Made by a program: the position numbers and the translations under genes
Shown: piece by piece, positions 15,896 to 24,302 of the stretch
How positions within the stretch are numbered: position 1 is the first letter of the stretch
Layout: each line of letters opens with the position of its first letter
The notes under the pieces: model-generated
The model's database searches: none
Told to the model about the DNA's origin: nothing
Seen by the model: the letters and a program-made list of their open reading frames with translations, nothing else
Origin: an uncultured Oscillospiraceae bacterium
GTDB lineage: Bacteria > Bacillota > Clostridia > Oscillospirales > Oscillospiraceae
Assembly: GCA_947626345.1 (NCBI GenBank)
Contig: CANQSF010000004.1
Location: 1-56,411, forward strand
DNA: 56,411 nt
Direction: 5' to 3'

Positions 15896-17698
15896 TCACC
15901 TGCCGTCCCGCTCCGTCCAGATCATCAGGGCAGTGAGGTCGGCGGGGGAGACGCCGGAGATGCGGCTGGCCTGGCCGAAGCTGGCCGGGCGGATGGCCGC
16001 CAGCTTTTGGCGGGCCTCCGTGCGGACGCCGGGGACGGCGTCATAGTCGATATCCGGCGGTATACGGCGCAGCTCCATCCGGGAGAAGGCCTCCACCTCC
16101 CGGAGCTGCCGCTGGATATATCCCTCATATTTGATGGATATTTCCACTTCCTCGATGACGGCCCGGGAGAGCATGGGCCGGTCCGGGTCCTGATCTGCCA
16201 GGGAATCGTAGGTATTCTCCGGCCTTTTGAGAAGCTGATAGAGCTTCGTCTTTTTCAGTCGCTCGATCTCGGTGTCCACCTGTGCATATTTATCCAGAAC
16301 TGCCTGGTACCGCTCACGGCTCACCAGGCCGATCTCGTATCCGATGGATGCAAGTCGTTTATCGGCGTTATCCTGCCGGTGGAGCAGCCGGTATTCACTG
16401 CGGCTGGTCATCATCCGGTAGGGCTCCTCGGTGCCCTTGGTCACCAGATCGTCGATGAGCGCGCCGATGTAGCCCTGGTCCCGGCGGATGATCACCGGCT
16501 CCTGGCCCTGTATCTTTCGGGCGGCGTTGACGCCCGCCACCCAGCCCTGGACGGCGGCCTCCTCGTAGCCGGAGGAGCCGTTGAACTGGCCGGCGCCGTA
16601 AAGACCGGCGATCTTCTTCGTCTCCAGCGTGGCGTAAAGCTCCGTGGGGTCCAGGCAGTCGTATTCGATGGCGTAGGCCGGGCGGGTGATCTCGGCGCGC
16701 TCCAGGCCGGGGATGGTGTGGACCATGGCCACCTGCACGTCCTCCGGCAGGGAGGAGGACAGCCCCTGGATGTAAAGCTCCTCCGTGTTCAGGCCCATGG
16801 GCTCGATGAACAGCTGGTGCCGGGGCTTATCGGGGAAGGTGACGATCTTCGTCTCGATGCTGGGGCAGTACCGGGGGCCAACGCCCTGGATGACCCCGTC
16901 GTAGAGGGGGCTGCGGTCCAGATTCTCTCGGATGATGCGGTGGGTCTGCTCGGTGGTGTAGGTCAGCCAGCACACTGCCCGGTTCTCCGGCGCGGCCTCG
17001 GTGGCGAAGGAGAAGGGCTGGGGGTCCGTATCCCCCGGCTGGACCTGCATCTTGGAAAAATCCACGGTCCGGGCGTTGATGCGGGGCGGGGTGCCAGTCT
17101 TGAACCGGCGCAGGCGAAGGCCCATGTTCCGCAGGCAGTCGGTGAGCGGCAGCGCCGCCGCCAGACCGTCCGGCCCGGAGGCGCGCACCGCCTCGCCGGT
17201 GATGGTGCGGCCGCCCAGATAGGTGCCGGAGGCCACGATCACCGCCTTGGTGCGCCACACCGCGCCCTTGTCGGTGGTGACGGAGGCAACGCGCCCGTCC
17301 TCCACGCCGATGGCGACCACCTCGCCCTGCTTCAGGCGCAGATGCTCCTGCCGCTCCAGGGCGTGCTTCATCACCTCCTGGTACCGCCGCCGGTCCGCCT
17401 GGGCCCGCAGGGAGTGGACAGCGGGGCCCTTGCCCAGGTTCAGCATCCGGTACTGGATGCATGCCTCGTCCGCCGCCCGGGCCATCTGGCCGCCCAGGGC
17501 GTCCAGCTCCCGGACCAGGTGGCCCTTGCCGGTGCCGCCGATGGCCGGGTTGCAGGGCATGTTGCCCACCGCGTCCAGGCTGACGGTGAAGCACACCGTA
17601 TCCGCCCCCAGCCGCGCCGCGGCCAGGGCCGCCTCGATGCCGGCATGGCCCGCGCCGATCACCACGATATCGCATTGTCCCGCGTCGTACGTTCTCAT
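15896..17698 (-). CDS. mnmG: tRNA uridine-5-carboxymethylaminomethyl synthesis enzyme MnmG (GidA)
   Basis: About 600 residues. This FAD enzyme, with MnmE, installs cmnm5U at the tRNA wobble position. Motifs: FAD-binding [15 protein letters not shown] near the N-terminus, [25 protein letters not shown] and HQLFIEPMG, plus the C-terminal helical domain ending [14 protein letters not shown] 17698 starts the canonical N-terminus; a further in-frame ATG at 17719 adds seven residues. MnmE is not in the window. Confidence 0.95.
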   Translation of the reverse strand: MRTYDAGQCDIVVIGAGHAGIEAALAAARLGADTVCFTVSLDAVGNMPCNPAIGGTGKGHLVRELDALGGQMARAADEACIQYRMLNLGKGPAVHSLRAQADRRRYQEVMKHALERQEHLRLKQGEVVAIGVEDGRVASVTTDKGAVWRTKAVIVASGTYLGGRTITGEAVRASGPDGLAAALPLTDCLRNMGLRLRRFKTGTPPRINARTVDFSKMQVQPGDTDPQPFSFATEAAPENRAVCWLTYTTEQTHRIIRENLDRSPLYDGVIQGVGPRYCPSIETKIVTFPDKPRHQLFIEPMGLNTEELYIQGLSSSLPEDVQVAMVHTIPGLERAEITRPAYAIEYDCLDPTELYATLETKKIAGLYGAGQFNGSSGYEEAAVQGWVAGVNAARKIQGQEPVIIRRDQGYIGALIDDLVTKGTEEPYRMMTSRSEYRLLHRQDNADKRLASIGYEIGLVSRERYQAVLDKYAQVDTEIERLKKTKLYQLLKRPENTYDSLADQDPDRPMLSRAVIEEVEISIKYEGYIQRQLREVEAFSRMELRRIPPDIDYDAVPGVRTEARQKLAAIRPASFGQASRISGVSPADLTALMIWTERDGR

Positions 17699-17717
17699 AG
17701 CGGCCCTATTGTAACGC

Positions 17718-17748
17718 AAAAAGCTCCCCGCCGCAAGGGGCGGGGAGC
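17718..17748 (-). terminator. Terminator of the M56/BlaI operon
   Basis: On the minus strand, GCTCCCCGCC and GGCGGGGAGC form a perfect 10-bp stem with a 6-nt loop, followed by TTTTT. It begins 4 bp after the M56 stop codon. Confidence 0.85.
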
Positions 17749-17752
17749 GGGT

Positions 17753-19054
17753 TCATTCCTCGTTTTCCGGGATGCCGGTGATGTCGCCGTCCGTTTCGGC
17801 GGACAGCCAGTACACCAGCACGCCGTGGACCTGCAGGTCGAACTCCTGCCCGGCGTCGTTGGCCACGGACAGGTGATACCGCCCGGCGGGCAGGCCGCTG
17901 AACTCCCCGTTGATGGAGCCGCCCACGCCGGACGCGGTGCGCACCAGGGTCCCGTCCTCCGCCGTCATGGCGACGGTCAGCTCCGCGGCCATGCGCTCGT
18001 AGGCGATGGCCCAGCCCACGCAGCCCCCGTCGGCGCGGATATCCACCGTGGCCGATCCGACGGCGCTCTCGCCCCGGCGCAGCTGGCACAGCAGGGTGGC
18101 CCGGGGCGCGTCCGCGTTCAGGACGGACACCGTGTCGGCCTCCGCCGGAGCGGCGGTGGCCGTGGGGGAAGCGGCTGTCTCCGCGCCGGGCGCCACATCC
18201 ACGGCGCATGCGGCGGTGAGCGCCAGACACAGCGCCGCCGCGGCCACATATACGGCCGCTTTTGGCCGCCGCCACCGGGCCAGACGGCGGATGCGGCTGC
18301 CGGTGCGTCCCTCGCCGAAGGCCAGCGCCACGCCGGGAAATCGACCGCCGGCCAGGGAGAGGAGACTGGCGCAGTAGTCCGCCCGGGCCTCGGGCCCCAG
18401 GGCGCGGAGGGCCCCTTCGTCGCAGCGCATCTCCATGTCCTCCATGGCCGCGGCGAAGGCCAGCCACACCAGCGGCTGGAACCAGTACAGGCACAGCGCC
18501 GCCCAGGCCAGGGCCTTGGCGACGGGGTCGCCGTGGCGGATGTGGCACCGCTCGTGGGCCAGCACATAGGGCCGGGCCCGGTCGGGCAGGCCGGAGGGCA
18601 GATAGATCCGTGGCCGGAACAGCCCCAGCACGAAGGGGCTGGAGACGGCGTCGGCCAGGTACACGTTTCCCTCCAGAAGAGCCGCTTCCTTCAGCCGCCG
18701 GCGCAGCCGGATGTAGGCAAGGCACCCCCACCCGGCCATGGCGATCGCCCCCGCCAGCCACAGCCAGGGGAGGATGTCCCACAGCCCGGGACCCGCCGCC
18801 GGCGCGCTCTGTACAGGCGCGGCCGCCGCCGGCATCGCGGGCAGGACCTCGGTCAGCGCCGCCGCGGCCGCCGGCAGGGCGGCGGGCCGGGCCAGGGATA
18901 TAGGCGCCGGGCACAGCAGCCGCAGCAGCACCACGCCCCACAGGGCGCAGGTGAAGCCCTTGGGCGCCCGGCGCAGGCATAGCCGGGCCGCCAGCACCAG
19001 CAGGATGGGCAGGCTGACCGCTATGGCCCGGTGCAGTACGGTCTGGAAGATCAT
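17753..19054 (-). CDS. M56-family membrane metallopeptidase (BlaR1/MecR1-like)
   Basis: 433 residues. N-terminal membrane helices are followed by the zinc-protease motif LAHERCHIRHGDP (HEXXH) and EMRCDE. A further helix follows, then an extracytoplasmic tail of about 170 residues. The tail is not a penicillin-binding sensor domain and is beta-rich with no known name to me. The family senses an envelope signal and cleaves the partner BlaI repressor. The start at ATG 19054 overlaps the blaI stop (ATGA). Confidence 0.85.
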   Translation of the reverse strand: MIFQTVLHRAIAVSLPILLVLAARLCLRRAPKGFTCALWGVVLLRLLCPAPISLARPAALPAAAAALTEVLPAMPAAAAPVQSAPAAGPGLWDILPWLWLAGAIAMAGWGCLAYIRLRRRLKEAALLEGNVYLADAVSSPFVLGLFRPRIYLPSGLPDRARPYVLAHERCHIRHGDPVAKALAWAALCLYWFQPLVWLAFAAAMEDMEMRCDEGALRALGPEARADYCASLLSLAGGRFPGVALAFGEGRTGSRIRRLARWRRPKAAVYVAAAALCLALTAACAVDVAPGAETAASPTATAAPAEADTVSVLNADAPRATLLCQLRRGESAVGSATVDIRADGGCVGWAIAYERMAAELTVAMTAEDGTLVRTASGVGGSINGEFSGLPAGRYHLSVANDAGQEFDLQVHGVLVYWLSAETDGDITGIPENEE

Positions 19055-19419
19055 GGCTGGCCCTCCCGCATGCCGTCGATGAGGCACTGGAGCTGGTCGA
19101 TCTCCGCCTCCGACAGCTTTTTCCGGGAGCCGAAGGCCGCAAAAAACGCGGGCAGCGACCCGCCGAAGGCGTCCTCCACGAACTGCTCGCTCTGCCGGGC
19201 GTAGTATTCCTCCCGGCTCATCAGCGCCGTCACCGTGCCGTCCTCGCTGCGGAACAGCCCCCGCTCGCACAGCCGCCGGAGCACGGTGTAGGCGGTGGTG
19301 CGCTTCCAGCCCAGCTCCGTCCCCGCCATGCGGGCCAGCTCCGCGGCGCTCACCGGCGCGCTCTGCCATATCATGTCCGCGAACCGGGCCTCCACGGCCC
19401 CCAGCTTTGTGGTACCCAT
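19051..19419 (-). CDS. BlaI/MecI-family repressor
   Basis: The 122-residue winged-helix repressor has the family pattern LGAVEARFADMIWQ, GWKRTTAYTVLRRLCERGLF and SREEYYARQSEQFVEDAFGG. It probably represses its own operon via the two TACA/TGTA operators at 19435-19476. The signal is relayed by the co-encoded M56 protease. No beta-lactamase is nearby, so resistance is not implied. Confidence 0.9.
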   Translation of the reverse strand: MGTTKLGAVEARFADMIWQSAPVSAAELARMAGTELGWKRTTAYTVLRRLCERGLFRSEDGTVTALMSREEYYARQSEQFVEDAFGGSLPAFFAAFGSRKKLSEAEIDQLQCLIDGMREGQP

Positions 19420-19434
19420 GGGCGTGTCTCCTTT

Positions 19435-19487
19435 GTCTACAGGTTGTAGTCTATGATGAGTTTACAGCATGTAGACAAATTTGTCAA
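19435..19487 (-). promoter_or_regulatory. blaI promoter with two BlaI-type operators
   Basis: On the minus strand, TTGACA (19487-19482) and TAAACT (19464-19459) are 17 bp apart. Operator 1, GTCTACATGCTGTAAAC (19476-19460), sits in the spacer. Operator 2 (19451-19435), with ACTACA and TGTAGA arms, lies downstream. TACA/TGTA dyads are the known BlaI recognition core. Confidence 0.75.
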
Positions 19488-19513
19488 GAGGATTTTTCTG
19501 CCGCGGCGACGCG

Positions 19514-19542
19514 TTGACATCCGGTCGGCGATGGTGTAAGCT
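19514..19542 (+). promoter_or_regulatory. tRNA-Leu promoter
   Basis: TTGACA (19514-19519) and a weak TAAGCT (19537-19542) are 17 bp apart, ending 12 bp before the tRNA. Confidence 0.55.
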
Positions 19543-19554
19543 AAGAAGGAACAG

Positions 19555-19638
19555 GCCGGTGTGGTGGAATGGCAGACACTGCGGACTTAAAATCCGCTGT
19601 CCCTTTCGGACGTGCGGGTTCGACCCCCGCCACCGGCA
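19555..19638 (+). tRNA. tRNA-Leu (anticodon TAA)
   Basis: A full cloverleaf can be drawn. The acceptor arms GCCGGTG and CACCGGC pair fully. The anticodon arm is GCGGA-CTTAAAA-TCCGC with anticodon TAA, there is a long variable arm (GTCC-CTTTC-GGAC), and the T arm is GCGGG-TTCGACC-CCCGC. The discriminator is A, and CCA is not encoded. Confidence 0.95.
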
Positions 19639-19646
19639 CAACGTCG

Positions 19647-19708
19647 AAATGTCCCTGGAGATGCAGGGACCCTGTTTACAGGGCCCCGCGCATCGGCCAG
19701 GGACATTT
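19647..19708 (+). terminator. Long hairpin downstream of tRNA-Leu, possible terminator
   Basis: AAATGTCCCTGG (19647-19658) and CCAGGGACATTT (19697-19708) form a perfect 12-bp stem enclosing 38 nt with its own small CAGGGACCCTG-type hairpin. The following CTCCTTCTCCCT is pyrimidine-rich but not a T-run. It starts 8 bp after the tRNA, so end formation is the simplest role. Confidence 0.45.
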
Positions 19709-19809
19709 CTCCTTCTCCCTAAGAGAGCAGTTGTCAAGGGTACTTTTAAGGCAAGAGGAATGACAGCAGAAATAGCTGTCGCTGATTTTGTCGATCCCCT
19801 TTTGTGCCC

Positions 19810-21135
19810 TCACGCTTTCAGCTGGTTCATCCAGCTGCGCCGCTGGAATACCACAAGGGAGATGGCCAGCCGCACACACTCCTCCAGGGACAGGGTGAGA
19901 TAGACCCAGGGGATGGTCCAGTGATACACGAACGCGGCGAAAAGCCCCATGGGGACGCCAACCCCCCATGTGCCCACCAGGTCGATGACCATAACGTATT
20001 TTGTTTTCCCGCCGCTGCGCAATATGCCGCTGCCGACGATCATGTTCAGCACCTTGAAGGGCAGGACCACGGCATAGGCGGTGAGGATCTGGCGCGTCAG
20101 GTCCCTGATGGCCGTCTCCACGTTGAAGATACGAACATACCAATGCCCGGTGCAGGCGATCACGGCGGACAGCACCATGGACCCCACCCAGCCGTAAAAC
20201 AGGAGCTTTCTCGCCTCCCGGTAGGCCATGTCCCGGTCCCCGTCGCCAAGACGCTTGCCGATGAGGATGGCTGCCGCCTGGCTCAGGCCGCACAGTGCCC
20301 CGATGGCCAGGGACTGCACGGGATTCGTCAGCGTCATGGCGGCGGTGGCAGCGGTGCCCAGGTGACCGTAAATGCCCGCATACACGTTTTCGCCCAGGAC
20401 CCACATGGATTCGCTGACTAGCAGCGGCAGCAGCATGGAGAGATACTGGCCCCAGGCAAAGGGACCGGCCGGGGCGCTCTCCGCCCGCTCCCGGTATTTG
20501 ACGTACATCCCGAGAATGACCAGGAAATAGACGAGCTGGGAGAGCAGCGTGGCCAGCGCCGCTCCCGTGACGCCCAGGGCCGGCGCGCCCAGCTTGCCGA
20601 AGATCAAGATCCAGTTGAGGCCGGTGTTGACCGCCGCTGACGCGAGCCCGGCATACAGCGGGAGGGATGCTTTCTCTATACACCGCAAATGGGTGGACAG
20701 TATGGTGACCCCCGCCGCGGGGAGGAAGGTGCCGGACACGATGGCGAGATACCGCCCCGCCGTTTCCGCGGTCGCGCGGTCATTGATATAAATGCCCATG
20801 ATCCGCTCCGGGACGGCGACGCCTGCCAGCATGAACAGTGCGGCCAGAATGACGCATACCCGCAGATTGACCGCCAGGCTCCGCCGCGTCTCGGCGGCGT
20901 TTTTCTGGCCTATGTACTGGGAGAGCATGATCCCGGCCACCGCGCCCACGGCGGAGTTGACCACGTTGAATATCCCCGTGAATTTCCCGGCCAGTCCCAC
21001 CGCCGCCACCTCCACGGCGCCCAGCTGGCCGATCATCACCTGGTCCACCACGCCGAAGGACGCCTGGAGCATGGACTGCAGCGCCACGGGAATGGCAAGC
21101 GCACAAACGGAGCGGAAAAAAGACGATTTTTCCAT
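19810..21135 (-). CDS. MATE-family efflux transporter
   Basis: 441 residues with twelve predicted membrane helices in two halves. It starts MEKSSFFRSVCALAIPVALQ, the usual MATE opening, with DQVMIGQLGAVEVAAVGL in the first bundle. Members export drugs or metabolites in exchange for Na+ or H+. AGGAGGTG precedes ATG 21135 and lies inside an 11-bp inverted repeat. It is a single gene; the substrate is unknown. Confidence 0.92.
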   Translation of the reverse strand: MEKSSFFRSVCALAIPVALQSMLQASFGVVDQVMIGQLGAVEVAAVGLAGKFTGIFNVVNSAVGAVAGIMLSQYIGQKNAAETRRSLAVNLRVCVILAALFMLAGVAVPERIMGIYINDRATAETAGRYLAIVSGTFLPAAGVTILSTHLRCIEKASLPLYAGLASAAVNTGLNWILIFGKLGAPALGVTGAALATLLSQLVYFLVILGMYVKYRERAESAPAGPFAWGQYLSMLLPLLVSESMWVLGENVYAGIYGHLGTAATAAMTLTNPVQSLAIGALCGLSQAAAILIGKRLGDGDRDMAYREARKLLFYGWVGSMVLSAVIACTGHWYVRIFNVETAIRDLTRQILTAYAVVLPFKVLNMIVGSGILRSGGKTKYVMVIDLVGTWGVGVPMGLFAAFVYHWTIPWVYLTLSLEECVRLAISLVVFQRRSWMNQLKA

Positions 21136-21140
21136 AAAGA

Positions 21141-21187
21141 CACCTCCTGACAGGTCGATGATACCCCGTCAGGAGGTGGTTTTTCAA
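21141..21187 (-). promoter_or_regulatory. MATE promoter with inverted repeat over the ribosome binding site
   Basis: A perfect 11-bp inverted repeat (21141-21151 with 21168-21178, 16-nt loop) includes the Shine-Dalgarno sequence. On the minus strand TTGAAA (21187-21182) and TATCAT (21163-21158) give a promoter with an 18-bp spacer that overlaps the outer arm. If transcription starts here, the repeat is a DNA operator; if it starts further upstream, the RNA hairpin would mask the ribosome binding site. Confidence 0.5.
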
Positions 21188-21282
21188 AACTTAAATATGT
21201 AAGGTGTGATAAAAACAGAATTGCAATTTTATTGAAAATGACAGCTAAATGCTTTAGAACTCTCTCAATTCCCGATCCCCGT

Positions 21283-21338
21283 TTGACAATTGAAACTTTT
21301 GGTGATATATTTGTATCATGCAGCGACAAATATATCAC
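21283..21338 (+). promoter_or_regulatory. Promoter and 13-bp dyad operator of the membrane-protein/Xre pair
   Basis: TTGACA (21283-21288) and TATATT (21306-21311) are 17 bp apart. A perfect 13-bp inverted repeat, GTGATATATTTGT (21302-21314) with ACAAATATATCAC (21326-21338), covers the -10 box and start site. It is a natural operator for the downstream Xre regulator. Confidence 0.75.
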
Positions 21339-21360
21339 ACCCGCAAAGGAGAAACGTATT

Positions 21361-21747
21361 ATGAAACAAGAAAGCTCTGGAAATATCAAATCCCTGCGTT
21401 GGTATCACGCTGCCATTATAGTACTGTCCGCTCTTGGCGCATTGGCAGTTCTTTTCGTGGATAACTGGAGCGAGATGATCTGGCTGCTTCCGATAGCGGT
21501 GGCGACCTGTTTTGATGGTAAATTTGAAAAATCAGACGAGCTTGTGAAGCAAAACATTTCGAGAGCAAATACAATTACAATGTGGATCTTATTTGCTGTA
21601 CTTTGCGTATTTGCCATGCACGCAAGATTTCACGCAATTTCAGCAACACATATATTGGTCGTGATGTTTTCTGCCTTTGCGCTCCGCAGCATTCTGTTTA
21701 TTATTTTTGACTGCTCTTTTATCGGAAAGGAGCAGTCGGATGGCTGA
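21361..21747 (+). CDS. Small integral membrane protein paired with an Xre regulator
   Basis: 128 residues with about four hydrophobic helices: two in the first half, then a short charged loop (FDGKFEKSDELVKQN), then two more. No catalytic motif is visible. AAAGGAG precedes ATG 21361. The gene overlaps the Xre gene by 8 bp. Base composition is clearly more AT-rich than its surroundings. Two-gene units of this type are common in Firmicutes, where the regulator controls the membrane protein; the function is unknown. Confidence 0.75.
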   Translation: MKQESSGNIKSLRWYHAAIIVLSALGALAVLFVDNWSEMIWLLPIAVATCFDGKFEKSDELVKQNISRANTITMWILFAVLCVFAMHARFHAISATHILVVMFSAFALRSILFIIFDCSFIGKEQSDG

Positions 21748-21943
21748 GCTTCACACGAAAATCAAAGAATACAGGGCTAAATTCAATATGAGCCAGCATG
21801 AACTGGCAGAGCTTACGGATGTGCGCCGCGAAACGATCGTTCGGTTGGAGAGAGGGCAATACAACCCGTCACTGAAGCTTGCTATGGATATTGCCAAAGT
21901 ATTTGGGACAACCGTAGAAGAAGTGTTTTCCTTTGAGAAATAA
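21740..21943 (+). CDS. Small Xre-family DNA-binding protein
   Basis: The 67-residue protein is essentially one helix-turn-helix domain: KIKEYRAKFNMSQHELAELT, then TIVRLERGQYNPSLKLAMDI and VFGTTVEEVFSFEK. It resembles the YozG/Cro-like compact regulators. AAAGGAG precedes ATG 21740. It likely binds the dyad at 21302-21338 and represses its own operon. Confidence 0.88.
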   Translation: MAELHTKIKEYRAKFNMSQHELAELTDVRRETIVRLERGQYNPSLKLAMDIAKVFGTTVEEVFSFEK

Positions 21944-21963
21944 CTAAGAAACTGAATATAACT

Positions 21964-22962
21964 TCACAGCTTTCTTGTGCTCCCGCGCACGACCAGCTCC
22001 GTGGGGAGGGTGACGGACAGCTCCACAGCTTCACCGGCCCGCAGACGCCGCAGGGCGTCCAGGGCGCATTTGGCCCGCGCCGCCGTGTCCTGCCGGACGG
22101 AGGTGAGGGCGGGGTACACCATGGCGCACAGGGGCGTGTCGTCAAAGCCGGCGACGGAGATCTCGCCCGGTATATCGACGCCGCTACCCTGTAAAAAATG
22201 GATGAGGTCGACCGCATAGTAATCCGACACGGCAAAAACAGCCGTGAAGCCCCTGATCTCCGGCAGCTTCTCCCGGTAAAAGGCCACCCGCTCAGCCTTG
22301 ATCATCGGGATCATCATAAACGCCGCGCCGCTCCCGAAGCCCTCGCGAAAGCCCTTCCAGCGTTCCAGGTCCATGTCAATATCATTGTCCGCGAGACACA
22401 GGGCGCGTTGATGCCCGCAGCGGCGGAAGTATTCGCCCACCTGCCGGCCGCCGCCCCTATCGTCGATGTTGACGGCGAAGGTCCGCTCCGTCTGGGCGCC
22501 GCAGGCGTCGTAGACCACAAAGGGGATGCGCATATTCTCCCGCAGGCGTTTGTAATCCGCGCTGCAAAAGCCGATGAGCACCAGCCCCTCCAGGTTCCAC
22601 ATGGTGGCGAAGGACACGATGTCCGCAAGGTCACGCACAGCCTTCACCATCATCTGCAATCCGCGCTTGGCCGTCTCCGCGCTCAGGGCGTTGAGGGCCG
22701 AGGCGATGAAGGCGTCCTCCAGGATGTGGGCCTCGTATTTTTCATGGTCGTTGATGACCACGCCCACGATCTTCGCCGGGTTTTCCGCCAGCAGCACCTC
22801 CGCCGCCCGGGGCAGATACCCCCGCTCCTCCAGGGCCTGCCGCACCCGCCTCGCCGTCCGCTCCGACACCATGCCGGTCCTGCCGTGGAGCACATAGGAG
22901 ACCGTGGCCGTACTGAGCCCCAACTCCGAGGCGATATCCGAAAGACGTACTTTATCTTCCAT
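21964..22962 (-). CDS. LacI-family transcriptional regulator
   Basis: 332 residues. The N-terminal helix-turn-helix VRLSDIASELGLSTATVSYV is followed by a periplasmic-binding-type effector domain with VAGFDD near residue 285. LacI regulators usually control sugar use, but no sugar genes adjoin it: the neighbours are the convergent Xre gene and the end of the long operon at 23292. Its target cannot be named from this window. Confidence 0.9.
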   Translation of the reverse strand: MEDKVRLSDIASELGLSTATVSYVLHGRTGMVSERTARRVRQALEERGYLPRAAEVLLAENPAKIVGVVINDHEKYEAHILEDAFIASALNALSAETAKRGLQMMVKAVRDLADIVSFATMWNLEGLVLIGFCSADYKRLRENMRIPFVVYDACGAQTERTFAVNIDDRGGGRQVGEYFRRCGHQRALCLADNDIDMDLERWKGFREGFGSGAAFMMIPMIKAERVAFYREKLPEIRGFTAVFAVSDYYAVDLIHFLQGSGVDIPGEISVAGFDDTPLCAMVYPALTSVRQDTAARAKCALDALRRLRAGEAVELSVTLPTELVVRGSTRKL

Positions 22963-23110
22963 GTCGCACCCCCTGGACCGTGTGGTTTTTTCTCCTAACG
23001 CCGGTTGCCTGTTCTCCGCCAGTCAATAGATCAATTATAATCAACACGTCCGAGAAATTCAATTGCAGCTTTAGCTGTACTTACATTCGCCACAAATGAG
23101 CCGTCCAGCT

Positions 23111-23182
23111 ATGATGTATTAGGTGAGGTCGATCTCACCCTTTACATCATATCTCCCCAAAGGGCAGGCGTGCCCTTTGGGG
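23111..23182. other. Hairpin pair in the 329-bp intergenic region
   Basis: The gap 22963-23291 has no gene. It holds an imperfect hairpin (ATGATGTA with TACATCAT and GGTGAG with CTCACC, 23111-23150). A perfect 12-bp hairpin follows (CCCCAAAGGGCA with TGCCCTTTGGGG, 23155-23166 and 23171-23182). The latter runs into the dispersed repeat. Confidence 0.6.
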
Positions 23183-23254
23183 ACCCCAATGGTTCGGATA
23201 TGGCGTGCCGCGTCGGGCAAAAAAACAACGGTGACCGGGACACGGCCACCGTTG
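23163..23254 (-). repeat. Dispersed terminator-bearing repeat, copy 1
   Basis: About 92 bp matches 35484-35575 closely. The shared GCCCTTTGGGGACCCCAATG and TTCGGAT blocks are followed by a variable 20-bp part and then a shared A-run with an AACGGTGACC hairpin. Both copies lie at the 3' end of a minus-strand operon. Confidence 0.75.
23219..23254 (-). terminator. Terminator of the long operon
   Basis: On the minus strand a 12-bp stem with one mismatch (23254-23243 with 23237-23226) is followed by a run of T (23225-23219). It lies 37 bp after the last gene of the operon. Confidence 0.8.
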
Positions 23255-23291
23255 TATTTGTTGTCGAGAAGGGAACAGCCCCGTGGCGGCG

Positions 23292-24302
23292 TCAGGGGAA
23301 ATACCGCCGTTCGATCATCTCCAGAAAGCTCTCATCCAGATAGGCCTCCATCTTGCGGAAGGTGTCCTCGTTGCGGATGAGGCGGTCCGGCTGCTGGTAC
23401 TGCACCCAGGCCATGGCGCACCAGGTCACGCCCCGCAGGCAGGTGATGGGGATGAACAGCGCCAGCTTCTCTGCCAGACTGTCCGTGTCGAACCGGCCCG
23501 CCGCCTGCCGGTACCGGGCCGTGAAGGCGTCCATCTCCTCCGGGGAGAGGATCACGTCCGTCTTCCAGAAGGTGGTGGTGGGGGCCAGAAAATGCCCCAG
23601 GTCCTGGGCCGGATCCCCATAAAGGGGTTTTTCCCAATCCACCAGATAGCTAGGCTGGCCGGGGCCGTTTATGAGAAAGTTGCCGGAGTTGAGCTCCGTG
23701 TTGATGCAGCAGCGGTGCCCGCCCATAGCCCGGGCAGCTGCTGCTTTGGCATGTCCGGCGGCCAGCAGCCGCTCGATGCGCCCGCGTACGGCGGCGTCGG
23801 CCAGCGGCGAGCGGTAATAGGTCTGCACCATCTGCTCGCACTCGTCCAATATGGCGTCCAGGGGGTCCTGCGGGGCCAGCAGGCCCGACGATGGCCCCTC
23901 CACCGGCACGCTGTGGATGTCGGCCAGGCACGCCGCTGCGGCGTCCATGTCCCGGCGGTAGTCCAGTGCCCGCCCGGGCAGGAACTCCATCACCATGACC
24001 CCATAGGGGAGATCCTCCCGGCTGCCGTCCACATACAGCGCCCGGGGCGTCCGGCCGGAGCGCTCCAGCAGCCGCAGGGCGTTGTACTCATAGCCGATCT
24101 GGTCGGCCAGGTGCATCTGGCTGCCGGTGTTGACGCGCAGCACCAGCTTTTGCCCTGTCGCCGGGTGGGCGAATACGTAGTTGATGTTATACTCCCCCTG
24201 GGCCAGCAGCCGGGGGGCGAGCGCCGCCCCGGCGGGGATGTCCAGCGCCTGCCGGAAGCGGGGCAGGCGGATATAGTCTCGCAGACCCGGTATCCTATCC
24301 AT
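23292..24302 (-). CDS. APH-fold phosphotransferase with altered catalytic loop
   Basis: 336 residues with the aminoglycoside/choline kinase fold: nucleotide-lobe segments (EYNINYVFAH, LVLRVNTGS), the hinge VMVMEFLPGR, a catalytic loop and LVDWEKPLYGDP. The catalytic loop, normally HGDLxxxN, reads NTELNSGNF (about residue 200). The usual His is Asn and the catalytic Asp is Glu, while the metal-binding Asn and the VDWE Asp are kept. It may be a working kinase of a distinct subfamily or a binding-only relative. It is the last gene of the ABC-importer operon and overlaps the hydrolase-like gene by 8 bp, so its substrate is probably the imported or processed compound. Confidence 0.8.
   Translation of the reverse strand: MDRIPGLRDYIRLPRFRQALDIPAGAALAPRLLAQGEYNINYVFAHPATGQKLVLRVNTGSQMHLADQIGYEYNALRLLERSGRTPRALYVDGSREDLPYGVMVMEFLPGRALDYRRDMDAAAACLADIHSVPVEGPSSGLLAPQDPLDAILDECEQMVQTYYRSPLADAAVRGRIERLLAAGHAKAAAARAMGGHRCCINTELNSGNFLINGPGQPSYLVDWEKPLYGDPAQDLGHFLAPTTTFWKTDVILSPEEMDAFTARYRQAAGRFDTDSLAEKLALFIPITCLRGVTWCAMAWVQYQQPDRLIRNEDTFRKMEAYLDESFLEMIERRYFP

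Noticed and set aside
17753..19419. Beta-lactam resistance locus
   Set aside because: The M56/BlaI pair lacks a penicillin-binding sensor domain and no beta-lactamase or PBP gene adjoins it.
19555..19638. tRNA-Leu as an integration site of a mobile element
   Set aside because: No integrase, attachment repeat or change in gene content is seen next to the tRNA.
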